Below are positions 22,621 through 31,426 of a stretch of 38,115 nucleotides of DNA, piece by piece. The notes under the pieces were generated by a model that ran no database searches, was not told the origin of the DNA, and saw nothing but the letters and a program-made list of their open reading frames with translations. Source of the DNA: Thermoplasmatales archaeon SM1-50 (GTDB lineage: Archaea; Thermoplasmatota; E2; DHVEG-1); contig LSSI01000066.1 in the NCBI GenBank assembly GCA_001595945.1, positions 1-38,115 on the forward strand, read 5' to 3'. Both the position numbers and the translations under genes were made by a program. Every line of letters starts with the position of its first letter. Position 1 is the first letter of the stretch.

Positions 22621-23826
22621 ATGAAATGTGTGATTCTTGCGGCAGGTGAGGGGAACCGAATGCATCCCCTTACATATACAAGGCCAAAGGTAATGCTTCC
22701 GATTGCAGGAAAACCAATCCTTGAATGGAATCTGTTAAATGCCCGGTCAGCCGGACTAAAAGAATTTATCTTCATTGTAAGCTATAAAAGCGAAATGGTA
22801 CGAGAGTATTTTGGTAACGGAAATCCATGGAACGTCAAAATCAGATACGTCAATCAGGGAAAACCCATGGGAACTGCCCATGCGATTGGAACAGTTGAAC
22901 CATTCGTCAGTGACTTCCTTGTTCTTTGCGGTGATACGATTTTTGGTTCCAACGACATCAAACAAATGGCAAAAAAAGGAAATAAGATAGGGTTAATTAA
23001 GATTGACGACCCTATAGAATATGGTGTCGTTGAACTCAAAGAAAAACAGGTGATAAAAATCTTTGAGAAAATGGACCGCCCTTCATCGAACGTCGTCAAT
23101 GCCGGTATATATCACTTGAACAAAAAGATATTTGACTCTATTCGAAAAACGGAAAAATCACCACGAGGTGAATTTGAAATCACTGACTCCATTAACATGT
23201 TGATAGAAAAGGAACCAATGGAAGCAATGTTCCTTAAAGAATGGCGAGATGTTGTCTATCCCTGGCATCTACTTGATGCAAACGAGGAGTTATTAAAGAA
23301 AATGAAAACAAAGATTTTCGGAACCATAGAGAAGAACGTCAGCATAAAAGCAAACATCACGGTAGGCAAAGACACCATCATTCGCTCAGGAACCTACATT
23401 GAAGGCCCTGTCGTGATTGGTAACAATAGTAAAATCGGTCCGAACTGCTATATCCGACCATATACGACTATTGGGAATTTCTGCCATGTCGGAAACGCCT
23501 GTGAAATAAAAAACTCCATTATTATGGACCATAGCAACGTCCCACATCTCAATTACGTCGGCGACTCTATCATTGGACAAAACTGCAATCTTGGGGCAGG
23601 AACCACAATTGCGAACCTTAGGCTTGACAAAAAGAATATAACAGTAACGTTAAATGGAAAAAAAATCGAGACAAAACGTAAAAAATTAGGATCGATTATC
23701 GGTGATAACGTCCAGACCGGGATAAACGCAACGATTAATATTGGATCGATAATTGGAAACAACGTGTTCATCGGACCTGCCGGTTTTACCAGAGGGGAAG
23801 TGGTTCCTCAAACAAAAATCTTCTAA
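22621..23826 (+). CDS. glmU: Bifunctional glucosamine-1-P acetyltransferase / GlcNAc-1-P uridylyltransferase (archaeal GlmU-like)
   Basis: 401 aa. The nucleotidylyltransferase domain has ILAAGEGNRMHPLT, PKVMLPIAGKPILEWN, PMGTAHAI and LCGDT. The beta-helix domain keeps the GlmU acetyltransferase active-site layout: EIKNSIIMDHSNVPHLNYVGDSIIG, then NLGAGTTIANLR and VQTGINATI; histidine and asparagine residues there match the bacterial GlmU signature 'H-x-Y-x-G-D ... G-A-G-T ... N'. It would complete UDP-GlcNAc from glucosamine-1-phosphate. Starts 14 nt after glmS with GGAG upstream. Paralog of 19588-20790, with different likely capability. Confidence 0.88.
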   Translation: MKCVILAAGEGNRMHPLTYTRPKVMLPIAGKPILEWNLLNARSAGLKEFIFIVSYKSEMVREYFGNGNPWNVKIRYVNQGKPMGTAHAIGTVEPFVSDFLVLCGDTIFGSNDIKQMAKKGNKIGLIKIDDPIEYGVVELKEKQVIKIFEKMDRPSSNVVNAGIYHLNKKIFDSIRKTEKSPRGEFEITDSINMLIEKEPMEAMFLKEWRDVVYPWHLLDANEELLKKMKTKIFGTIEKNVSIKANITVGKDTIIRSGTYIEGPVVIGNNSKIGPNCYIRPYTTIGNFCHVGNACEIKNSIIMDHSNVPHLNYVGDSIIGQNCNLGAGTTIANLRLDKKNITVTLNGKKIETKRKKLGSIIGDNVQTGINATINIGSIIGNNVFIGPAGFTRGEVVPQTKIF

Positions 23827-23910
23827 GTATATGTCTACAGAGAAAAATAACTCTTTTTCTCTATACAGTTATTTAATATATATCATCTTTGTTACTTCCT
23901 TGAATTTTCA

Positions 23911-25425
23911 ATGTTTGCCAGGAAATCGTTATTAATCATGAGTACCAATCTTCTGGATGGTCTGCTTGCTTATGTCGCTTTATATTTTATTTCTCGTGAT
24001 ATGGGCCCAGAAGCTTACGGGATTATTGGGTTTGCAATGGGATTTGTTGGGTTATTTACGATATTAACAGATCTTGGATTTAACCCTGCACATATGAAGC
24101 GAGTCTCTGAAGGAAATGATATAGGGACCTGCATCGGTACATATCTAGTCTCAAAACTCATATTTGTGTTAATATTAGTGTTTTTCATCATTGGTGTTGT
24201 TGCAATCTGGAAATCTGTTCTAGGTCGTGGATTTGAATCCACCACCCATGAACTCGCTATTTATATAATTCTTGGATATTATGCTATAAATAGTATCGGA
24301 ACTTTTTTTTATTATACATATATGGCAACAAAAGAAATAGCAAAAGCTCAGATACCGCTTGTTATTGGAACAGTTGCTCGAACTATATCTATAATTATTG
24401 TTGCTCTTTCTGGTTTCAATGCACTTGCATTAGCATGGGCATATGTTTTAGGAGAAATTATTTTCTTGTTTGTATCTCTTATGATGTTTAAGGGATTCCC
24501 CATAAAAAGACCGACAAAACATTGTTTTAAAAATTACTATGTTTTTGCATTGCCTCTTATTTTAGTAGGAATTTCGTATACCATTATTGTTAATGCGGAT
24601 AAAGTACTTATACAACTATTTTGGACCTCGGAAGAAGTCGGATATTATTTTGCCAGTTTTCGCATTGTTCAGTTTCTCCTTGTTGCAGCAGCTGCTGTAG
24701 GAACACTTCTACTCCCTACAATATCTGGCTATCATAGCAAACAAGATATTGAAAGTATCAAAAAAACTGTATATCTTTCTGAACGCTATATTAGTATGTT
24801 AATATTTCCAATAGTCATTGGTATCGTGGTTCTCGCAGAACCGACAGTTCGTATTCTTCTCAGCTCATCATTTTACCCAGCGGTGCCTATCTTAGTTGTT
24901 TTACCTTTTTTTGTAATCTTTGAAGCATTGACACAACCATATCTGTATGAAGTTATTGGTATGAATAAACCCAATCTCGCACGAAACAGAATACTTATCA
25001 TTATGTGTTTTACGATCCTTTTAAACCTTATTCTCATCCCAAAGGATATAAGTAGTATTGGACTGAAACTCTTTGGATTAGGAGCACTTGGGGCATCAAT
25101 TGCTATGGTAATTGGTTATGCAGTAGGATTTGTTTATTGTAGATATGTTGCCTGGAAACTCGCCAAAAATCCTTTTAATCCAAAAATTTTCCTTCATCTT
25201 TTATCTTCTATTATCATGGGAGTAGTATTGTATGAACTTTTAATATTCGTATCTATTGACCGATGGTATATCCTTTTAGGATACTCTCTACTAGGTCTTG
25301 GAATCTATCTATGTATTCTCTATTTATTTAAAGAATTCACACGAAAAGATTTTGATTTTGTTCTTGATCTTTTAAATATAAAAAAAATGTGGAAATACAT
25401 ACGAGAAGAAATAAAAAAAAGATAA
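23911..25425 (+). CDS. Wzx-type polysaccharide flippase (MOP/MATE superfamily)
   Basis: 504 aa, about 14 membrane helices and no large soluble domain. The N-terminal pattern LLAYVALYFISRDMGPEAYGIIGFAM (residues about 18-43) is typical of oligosaccharide flippases: an early helix followed by the 'GP-x-x-Y-G' turn. The central ADKVLIQLFWTSEEVGYYFASFRIVQ segment is also characteristic. The protein would flip a lipid-linked glycan across the membrane. Start is ATG 23911 or ATG 23938. It lies 84 nt after glmU on the same strand, and the glycosyltransferase and amidotransferase genes converge on it. It marks the boundary to the AT-rich part of the locus. Confidence 0.88.
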   Translation: MFARKSLLIMSTNLLDGLLAYVALYFISRDMGPEAYGIIGFAMGFVGLFTILTDLGFNPAHMKRVSEGNDIGTCIGTYLVSKLIFVLILVFFIIGVVAIWKSVLGRGFESTTHELAIYIILGYYAINSIGTFFYYTYMATKEIAKAQIPLVIGTVARTISIIIVALSGFNALALAWAYVLGEIIFLFVSLMMFKGFPIKRPTKHCFKNYYVFALPLILVGISYTIIVNADKVLIQLFWTSEEVGYYFASFRIVQFLLVAAAAVGTLLLPTISGYHSKQDIESIKKTVYLSERYISMLIFPIVIGIVVLAEPTVRILLSSSFYPAVPILVVLPFFVIFEALTQPYLYEVIGMNKPNLARNRILIIMCFTILLNLILIPKDISSIGLKLFGLGALGASIAMVIGYAVGFVYCRYVAWKLAKNPFNPKIFLHLLSSIIMGVVLYELLIFVSIDRWYILLGYSLLGLGIYLCILYLFKEFTRKDFDFVLDLLNIKKMWKYIREEIKKR

Positions 25426-25514
25426 AAAATATTCACAGAAGCAAAGAAAATTACACAAATTCAATACAAAAAATATTATTTATAATTCTTTCAGAATTCA
25501 ATTTTTAACCTTAT

Positions 25515-26249
25515 TCATTTCTGGATTTTGAAATATGAATTTAAATCAGAAAAGAGAAGTAATTTAATAAGAGCAAAATCTTTCTGTTTCAAACCATATT
25601 TTCTGAGATTATCCATATCTCTTAAAAATAACTTTAATAACTCAATTTTATTTAAATTTCTTGCAGTTCTTTTTTTACTATGTAAAAAATTATCTAATGT
25701 ATAATCAATGCCTTCGATATACGAATCTGGAGAAATGAAATATTTAATATTATTCTTATCCATCCATTTTTTCAGATAATAATCCTCACCGCATTTTAAG
25801 GTTTTTAATTCTTTACATTTTAAGAGAACCTGCCTTTCTAAAATCACATTTTCAAAAGAGAAAACGTCTGTATTTTTACTAACTTCATAATAGTATTTAT
25901 AATAACTTCTATTTTCTTTCATATTTAATATTGGAATGCTTTTTACACAGGCATATGTTTGAAGATATTTAAAAAGAGTATCATAACCATGTATTATTTT
26001 CATATCTGAATCTAACTTTAAGACATATTCTGTATTCGCATTTTCAAAACCGGTATATAATGCATTACCAAGCCCAATGATATTTTTTATTATTTTACAA
26101 TTAAAACTATTCGCAATATCTATTGTTTTATCCTCGCTATTACCATCGACAATTATAACATCATTAAATTTGATATTTTCTTTTACAGCTTTTATACATT
26201 GGTATAACGTTCGTTCACTATTTTTTGTAACTATAATAACGTCGTACAT
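25515..26249 (-). CDS. Family 2 glycosyltransferase
   Basis: 244 aa. The GT-A start DVIIVTKNSERTLYQCIKAV, VIIVDGNSEDKT and a canonical metal-binding LKLDSDMKI near residue 79 are all intact. There is no C-terminal membrane anchor, unlike the GT2 at 34877. Sequence is notably A/T-rich (about 22% G+C in the 60 bases at 25501-25560), as are its neighbours. The acceptor and sugar are unknown; position next to the flippase and amidotransferase suggests a role in assembling the glycan repeat. Reverse strand, 161 nt downstream of the amidotransferase gene. Confidence 0.85.
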   Translation of the reverse strand: MYDVIIVTKNSERTLYQCIKAVKENIKFNDVIIVDGNSEDKTIDIANSFNCKIIKNIIGLGNALYTGFENANTEYVLKLDSDMKIIHGYDTLFKYLQTYACVKSIPILNMKENRSYYKYYYEVSKNTDVFSFENVILERQVLLKCKELKTLKCGEDYYLKKWMDKNNIKYFISPDSYIEGIDYTLDNFLHSKKRTARNLNKIELLKLFLRDMDNLRKYGLKQKDFALIKLLLFSDLNSYFKIQK

Positions 26250-26410
26250 AATTCCCTTTGATATTTTGCTTTGTTTTCATTAGAGATGGTCTTGCAATGA
26301 CCATAATACCAATTACCTAATTATATCCGGTAATAGTTCATTTATTTTATGACTGCTTTTTAGATTTTCATTGTTTCTTTGAAAGATTATTGAACAGGTT
26401 TAATATCTTT

Positions 26411-27535
26411 TTATTGTTTTTGTTTCCAAATAGGATTTTTTAATTTCCATATACCATTTATTTTTTCAAAAAGATCTCTATTCCAAAATTTATCAATTAC
26501 CTGCCAGAATTCTTCTTCGGTGTGACCAACAAAATCAAGAAAATCTTTTAATGCTCTTTTATCGAGTTTATGATCATGTTCTTTTACAAGTTCTATACCT
26601 TTCTCGCGGGTAATACGTCCCGTTCGTATCCAATAGCTAGCGACATCTGTTGCACGAGCATGCCCATATTTTGGATATTTAAGCCAAGGATGAACAAGAT
26701 ACCCAAATGCATCTATCTGATCATAGTCTTCAATAAATCCCTCTCTTTCCCATTCTCCAGTATCACCAAGAGATTTAAAACCATATTTTTTAGCAAGTTC
26801 CATATTTTTATATCCATCCCATTTTACGAAATAGCTTAGATATATAGGATTAATTTCAGCTTCTTTGATTTCTTCCTGTGTTGGATAGATGACAGTATTC
26901 AAATCTTTCATAGTGATATCATCGTCTAACCAATAATCCCAATCAACAGCTTTTACAACATCATTATTTATTTGATTCATCGCACTGTATGTCTCCTTTG
27001 TCTGAAAACCGCCGTATTCATAGCTTATATTTTCTCCATATATAATCAAAGGAATGTTGAAATTTATCCCCATTCTGATTGGAAAGACATAGACAGCTTT
27101 ATCCCAATACCAGGTTGGTGAACCCATTTTTACTAAAGCTTTCCAGAGAAATTTCCTCGCCATTTTTTTATTAAGATGAAGAGAGATAATATCGCAACCA
27201 AAAGTCTCACTCATATTATTGAAATTATATAAACCTGTTTTGGTCCAGCTGAAATTATTTACATTAACAAGTAAAGGGTTCATATGCATTAATTCTTTCA
27301 TAACATAAACCTGATAATGGCTATCTTTACCGCCACTTACTGCGATAATGCAATCGTAGTAATGTCCATTTTTTCCTCTATATTTATCGCATAATTTCTC
27401 TAATTCTTTAAAACGTTTATTCCAATCAATGTTCTTTCTTTGTTCAGCCACACGACATGCATGACAAACACCCTCAGCATCAAAAACAATCCCTGGTCTC
27501 GTATCAGGCATTACACATTTTTTGCAAAATTTCAT
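26411..27535 (-). CDS. N-acetyl sugar amidotransferase (WbpG/PseA/WbuX family)
   Basis: 374 aa from the ATG at 27535 (MKFCKKCVMPDTRPGI), preceded by GGTGAT; the frame is open 12 codons upstream. N-terminal zinc-like cysteines CKKC and CHACR, then the ATP PP-loop VSGGKDSHYQ (near residue 80), and a YGENISYEYGG block typical of the family. Members convert an N-acetyl group of a sugar to an acetamidino group with ATP and ammonia; the ammonia is usually supplied by HisH/HisF-like partners (WbpH/HisH2, HisF2). No such partner lies in this window. The adjacent legionaminic-type pathway is the kind of route this enzyme modifies. Confidence 0.88.
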   Translation of the reverse strand: MKFCKKCVMPDTRPGIVFDAEGVCHACRVAEQRKNIDWNKRFKELEKLCDKYRGKNGHYYDCIIAVSGGKDSHYQVYVMKELMHMNPLLVNVNNFSWTKTGLYNFNNMSETFGCDIISLHLNKKMARKFLWKALVKMGSPTWYWDKAVYVFPIRMGINFNIPLIIYGENISYEYGGFQTKETYSAMNQINNDVVKAVDWDYWLDDDITMKDLNTVIYPTQEEIKEAEINPIYLSYFVKWDGYKNMELAKKYGFKSLGDTGEWEREGFIEDYDQIDAFGYLVHPWLKYPKYGHARATDVASYWIRTGRITREKGIELVKEHDHKLDKRALKDFLDFVGHTEEEFWQVIDKFWNRDLFEKINGIWKLKNPIWKQKQ

Positions 27536-27694
27536 AGTAATCACCGTATATTTGGATAATCGGAATGCCAAATGTATACTTAAATAATACGTATATCTTA
27601 AATTTGAATCTACACTATTAAAAATAAATTATAAACCAAAATTAATGATAAATAATCAGTTTTTATTTAAATAGATATTATTAAAATAATTAAT

Positions 27695-28723
27695 TTAATT
27701 GAATATGAGAGTTTTTATTTCTTCTTTTGTAAGAGGTCTAATATCTCTTGAGTTATACCTATTGAATTTACTAACTTGAGCGTTTGGATAATCAGAAAAA
27801 TTAAATTTCATATCTGGAAATTCTATTTGAGGAGGAATTATCAACATATGTTCTGTTTCAAATACTTTTTTTGTCTCAGATTCAGATAGTAACTCTTCAA
27901 ATTGTTTTTCTCCAGGTCTAGGTCCAATAATTGTTTTTTTAATTTCATCTTTTTTATAACCAAATTTCTCAGCGTAATATTCAATGACCATATCTACTAA
28001 ATCTCCGATTTTAACCACAGGCATTTTTAGTATAAATATCTCACCACCTTTTGCCAGTAAGGTTGCTTTAAAAACAAGGGTAATGGTATTTGATATTGAC
28101 ATCATAAATCGAGTCATTTGAGGGTCGGTAACAGTAATTGGTTTTTGTTGTCTAATTTGTTCTTCAAATAAAGGAATTACCGAGCCTCTTGAAAACAATA
28201 CATTTCCAAAGCGTACACAAGAAAAAACAGTTTTTCTTGTTCCTTTATAATAATTTGCATCAATCATTAGTTTTTCAGCTAGAAGTTTGGTGGCACCCAT
28301 TGTATTGATTGGATTTACTGCTTTATCAGTGCTGATGCTTATCACTTTTTCAACACCTCTATTTAGCGCTGCATTTATGACATTTTGTGTACCGACTACA
28401 TTTGTTTTTATTGCTTCAAAGGGATTATATTCACAGAGGGGTACATGCTTAAGCGCAGCAGCATGATAGACGATATCTATGTCCTCCATTGCTAGATGTA
28501 ATCGCTCATTATCTCGAATATCGCCAATGAGATATCTTTTATTATCACCCTCGCCTAGTTCTTGTATTAGTCTGAACATACTGTCTTCATCATTGCTAAA
28601 AATCCGAATAACTTCTGGCTTATATGGTAATAATCTTCTAACAAGTTCACTACCAATAAAACCTGTTCCACCAGTAACAAGAATTTTTTTATTTTTAAAA
28701 ACATCTTTTAAATGTTCGTCCAT
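27695..28723 (-). CDS. legB: UDP-GlcNAc 4,6-dehydratase, LegB/CapD-like
   Basis: 342 aa from the ATG at 28723, just after the aminotransferase stop at 28729; a TTG at 28741 is possible. Extended SDR fold: NAD loop VTGGTGFIGSEL, GDIRD, AAALKHVPLCEYNP, and the active-site pattern STDKAVNPINTMGATK in which methionine takes the usual tyrosine place, as in FlaA1, PglF and CapD inverting or retaining dehydratases. Product would be a 4-keto-6-deoxy amino sugar nucleotide, the first step of legionaminic acid synthesis. Last gene of a tightly packed reverse-strand set starting at 33165. Confidence 0.88.
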   Translation of the reverse strand: MDEHLKDVFKNKKILVTGGTGFIGSELVRRLLPYKPEVIRIFSNDEDSMFRLIQELGEGDNKRYLIGDIRDNERLHLAMEDIDIVYHAAALKHVPLCEYNPFEAIKTNVVGTQNVINAALNRGVEKVISISTDKAVNPINTMGATKLLAEKLMIDANYYKGTRKTVFSCVRFGNVLFSRGSVIPLFEEQIRQQKPITVTDPQMTRFMMSISNTITLVFKATLLAKGGEIFILKMPVVKIGDLVDMVIEYYAEKFGYKKDEIKKTIIGPRPGEKQFEELLSESETKKVFETEHMLIIPPQIEFPDMKFNFSDYPNAQVSKFNRYNSRDIRPLTKEEIKTLIFN

Positions 28724-28728
28724 ATCAA

Positions 28729-29862
28729 TCACACAAAACAATTTTTAATTTCATTAAAAATATACTCCATTTCGTTAAATGTTAATGATGGATATAATGG
28801 CAATGTCAGAACTTTTTTCGAAATTTTCTCAGTTATGGGCAAATCTCCTTTTCTATAATTGAATTTTTCTTTGTAAAATGTTGTTAGATGAATAGGTTTG
28901 AAATACACTTTAGTCATGATACCGGCTTTTGTTAAATTCTTTTGTAATTGCAATCTACTTAACTCATCATCTAATTGAATAGTATACATTTGAAAAACAT
29001 GAAAGTTGGTGTTTGGACAAAACGGGGGTTTAATAGTTTTAATTTTTGATAATTTTTTGTTGTAATAATTTGCTTTTTCTCTTCTCATTTTGATTATTTT
29101 ATCAAGCTTATTAAATTGTGATAAAACAATCGCTGCATTGATGCTAGGCATACGGTAATTGTAACCTAATTCTACATAGTCAAATTCACTTGTTGTAGAA
29201 AAATAATCATTTTTATTTTCAAGTCTGCCATGAGAACGAATTAGCTTTAATTTTTCAAATAATTGTTTAGAATCTGTAACTGTCAGTCCACCTTCACCAG
29301 CGGTTATTACCTTATTTTGACAAAAACTAAAAATTGCAGAATGACCAAATGTTCCAATCTTTATTTTATCAATTTTTGATCCTAACGACTCCGCAGCATC
29401 TTCCACTAAAAAAAGTTTATGGTCTTCGGCTATTTCCTGCAACGCTTTTATTTCCTTGCAGGGAGCACCACCATAATGTACAGGTATTAGTGCTTTTGTT
29501 TTATTTGTAATTTTTTCTTTTACATCTTCTGGATCTAAGCCATAAGATTTATCTTCTATTTCTGCAAATACCGGTTTTGCATTTGCAAGGATGACAGAAT
29601 TCGCTGTTGAAATGAAAGTAAAAGATGGAACAATTATCTCTGAATCTTTTACATCATGAGCTAATAAATCAGCATGTAAAGCTGATGTACCTGAATTAAA
29701 ACTTAAAGCATACTTTTTTCCAATATAATCTGCGATTTTTTCTTCTAGTTTTTTATTTTCGGGTCCTGTCGTCCAGTAACTACCTCTTTTTATAACTTTG
29801 GAAACAGAACCTATATCATCCTTCTCCCAATATATTTTAAATAACGGTATCTTCCAGTTCAT
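28729..29862 (-). CDS. legC: PLP-dependent sugar aminotransferase, LegC-like (DegT/DnrJ/EryC1/StrS)
   Basis: 377 aa, standard length. Fold-type I signature blocks: FNSGTSALHADLLA, VPSFTFISTANSV, LVEDAAESLGSK with the PLP-ring aspartate, and FSFCQNKVITAGEGG, where K is the Schiff-base lysine. It would aminate the C4 keto group made by the LegB-like enzyme. The ATG at 29862 overlaps the acetyltransferase stop (ATGA), and it in turn precedes legB by a few nucleotides, so the three form one transcript. Confidence 0.9.
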   Translation of the reverse strand: MNWKIPLFKIYWEKDDIGSVSKVIKRGSYWTTGPENKKLEEKIADYIGKKYALSFNSGTSALHADLLAHDVKDSEIIVPSFTFISTANSVILANAKPVFAEIEDKSYGLDPEDVKEKITNKTKALIPVHYGGAPCKEIKALQEIAEDHKLFLVEDAAESLGSKIDKIKIGTFGHSAIFSFCQNKVITAGEGGLTVTDSKQLFEKLKLIRSHGRLENKNDYFSTTSEFDYVELGYNYRMPSINAAIVLSQFNKLDKIIKMRREKANYYNKKLSKIKTIKPPFCPNTNFHVFQMYTIQLDDELSRLQLQKNLTKAGIMTKVYFKPIHLTTFYKEKFNYRKGDLPITEKISKKVLTLPLYPSLTFNEMEYIFNEIKNCFV

Positions 29863-30263
29863 TTTTTTAACTTCCTAATGACATTTACAGGTACTCCATA
29901 AGCAATCGTATTATCCGGTATGTCTTTATCTACAAAGCTATAGGCACCGACTATAGAGTTTTTACCAATTGTAATACCAGGCATAATAGTGCTATGAGTA
30001 CCAAGACGCGCATTTTCTTTTATAACTATTTTCCCTTTTTTATTATCTATTGTTGAAACTGAATAAATTGAGCAATGTGATCCAATCTGAACATTTTTTT
30101 TGATATCTACCCCATGTTTAGCATTTATGTATGTAAAAGCACCGATATCTATGTATTTGCCAAGTTTTAAGTTTTCATGATGTTGACACATCCAGTTCCA
30201 TTGAGTCATATCTTTATTATCAAATTCCGGGTATTTCCAATTTTTAAACCTTTTATCAACCAT
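29859..30263 (-). CDS. legH: Left-handed beta-helix N-acetyltransferase, LegH-like
   Basis: 134 aa. Hexapeptide repeats cover most of the protein (YIDIGAFTYI, VQIGSHCSI, ARLGTHSTI, ITIGKNSIVGAYS), with the typical end IAYGVPVNVIRKL. Placed between the LegC-like aminotransferase and NeuC-like epimerase, it would acetylate the newly made 4-amino group. It lacks the N-terminal UDP-sugar binding domain of PglD-type enzymes, so it is a minimal acyltransferase. The trimer expected for this fold would hold acetyl-CoA between subunits. ATGA overlap with legC. Confidence 0.82.
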   Translation of the reverse strand: MVDKRFKNWKYPEFDNKDMTQWNWMCQHHENLKLGKYIDIGAFTYINAKHGVDIKKNVQIGSHCSIYSVSTIDNKKGKIVIKENARLGTHSTIMPGITIGKNSIVGAYSFVDKDIPDNTIAYGVPVNVIRKLKK

Positions 30264-30278
30264 TCATTTCACCAATGC

Positions 30279-31424
30279 TCAATATGTGATTTGTTTTTGT
30301 ATCAATGATTCGTTTAATTGAATTTTCTTTAAAATATCTACTATTCTTTCAGACGCGCGACCATCACCAAATATATTCTCACATTTTTGAATTTTCTTAA
30401 GAAATGTCGTATCTTGCAAAGCATAGGTGATTGCTGCAAGTATCTTATCTTTCTCAGGATTTACATCAATGATGTTCATCGATCGTTCTCGCCCCTGTTG
30501 TCTACTTCCAATATTAATAACCGGCACATGAAATGATGGAGCTTCTAGGATTCCACTACTTGAATTCCCTATCATAACATTCACAGATTTAAGCAAGCTT
30601 AAATATTCTTCATGAGGAAGATGTACAAAGGTATTAAGATATGTTTTATCCTCGTATTTTTTAATTAAATCTCGTAGTCTATCCCCTCCAGCATCGATAT
30701 TTGGGTAAAATAAAACTGTTTGTTCTTTTAACATGTCTAATATGGAAAGTAAATTTTCCAGTTGAGAATATCCTTTATCCTTTAAGGTTGTAATGGGATG
30801 AAATACAACGAGAAATGTTAATTTCTCTGGAGAGAGATTATATTTTTTAAAAATCTCTTTTTTGGAAGGCAATGACGCACTTAATATTGTATCAAGGGAG
30901 AGGGAGCCAGCAATAAAAATTCTTTTTTTTTCTTCGCCCATCCGTTCTATACGATCTGCATTTTTCTTTGTATGAACGAAGTGTATATGAGCAATCTTTG
31001 TAATGGCGTGTCGTATCGATTCATCGATTGTAGTTCCTGTAACATCACCTCCGTTGATATGTGCAATAGGAATGTTGAGATAAAACGCTGCTAATGCAGC
31101 TGCTAAGGATTCGCTTCTATCTCCAAGGACTACAAGAACATCAGGACGATTAATATTCAGCAATTCAGCGAAATTTGAAATCCCTGATGCTAAATAAAGA
31201 GCCATATCTTTGAGAGAATCACCATTTAAAAGCATAGGGATTTTTATAGCAGACGGAAAATCTTTTTTCACTAATTGATGAGTGTTTCCAAATTTTTGTA
31301 ATAAATGTGTTCCTGTTATTATTGGAACTAATTTTAATTCTGCATCGTTTTCTATTTTAGTCATCAAAGGTTTCAGATAACCATATTCTGCTCGGCTACC
31401 TGTAACCACTGCAATTTTTCTCAT
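30279..31424 (-). CDS. legG: UDP-sugar 2-epimerase (hydrolysing), NeuC/LegG-like
   Basis: 381 aa from the ATG at 31424, 2 nt after the NeuB stop; an upstream in-frame ATG at 31445 lies inside neuB. Signature start VVTGSRAEYGYLKPLM, catalytic-type DVLVVLGDRSE, IAHINGGDVTG, and a C-terminal IGNSSSGILEAPSFHVPVINIGSRQQGR. The enzyme releases UDP and inverts C2, giving a free 2,4-diacetamido-trideoxy-mannose-type sugar for condensation by the NeuB-like synthase. In the sialic acid route the same family yields ManNAc; the neighbouring dehydratase and aminotransferase point to the legionaminic version. Confidence 0.92.
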   Translation of the reverse strand: MRKIAVVTGSRAEYGYLKPLMTKIENDAELKLVPIITGTHLLQKFGNTHQLVKKDFPSAIKIPMLLNGDSLKDMALYLASGISNFAELLNINRPDVLVVLGDRSESLAAALAAFYLNIPIAHINGGDVTGTTIDESIRHAITKIAHIHFVHTKKNADRIERMGEEKKRIFIAGSLSLDTILSASLPSKKEIFKKYNLSPEKLTFLVVFHPITTLKDKGYSQLENLLSILDMLKEQTVLFYPNIDAGGDRLRDLIKKYEDKTYLNTFVHLPHEEYLSLLKSVNVMIGNSSSGILEAPSFHVPVINIGSRQQGRERSMNIIDVNPEKDKILAAITYALQDTTFLKKIQKCENIFGDGRASERIVDILKKIQLNESLIQKQITY

Positions 31425-31426
31425 AG

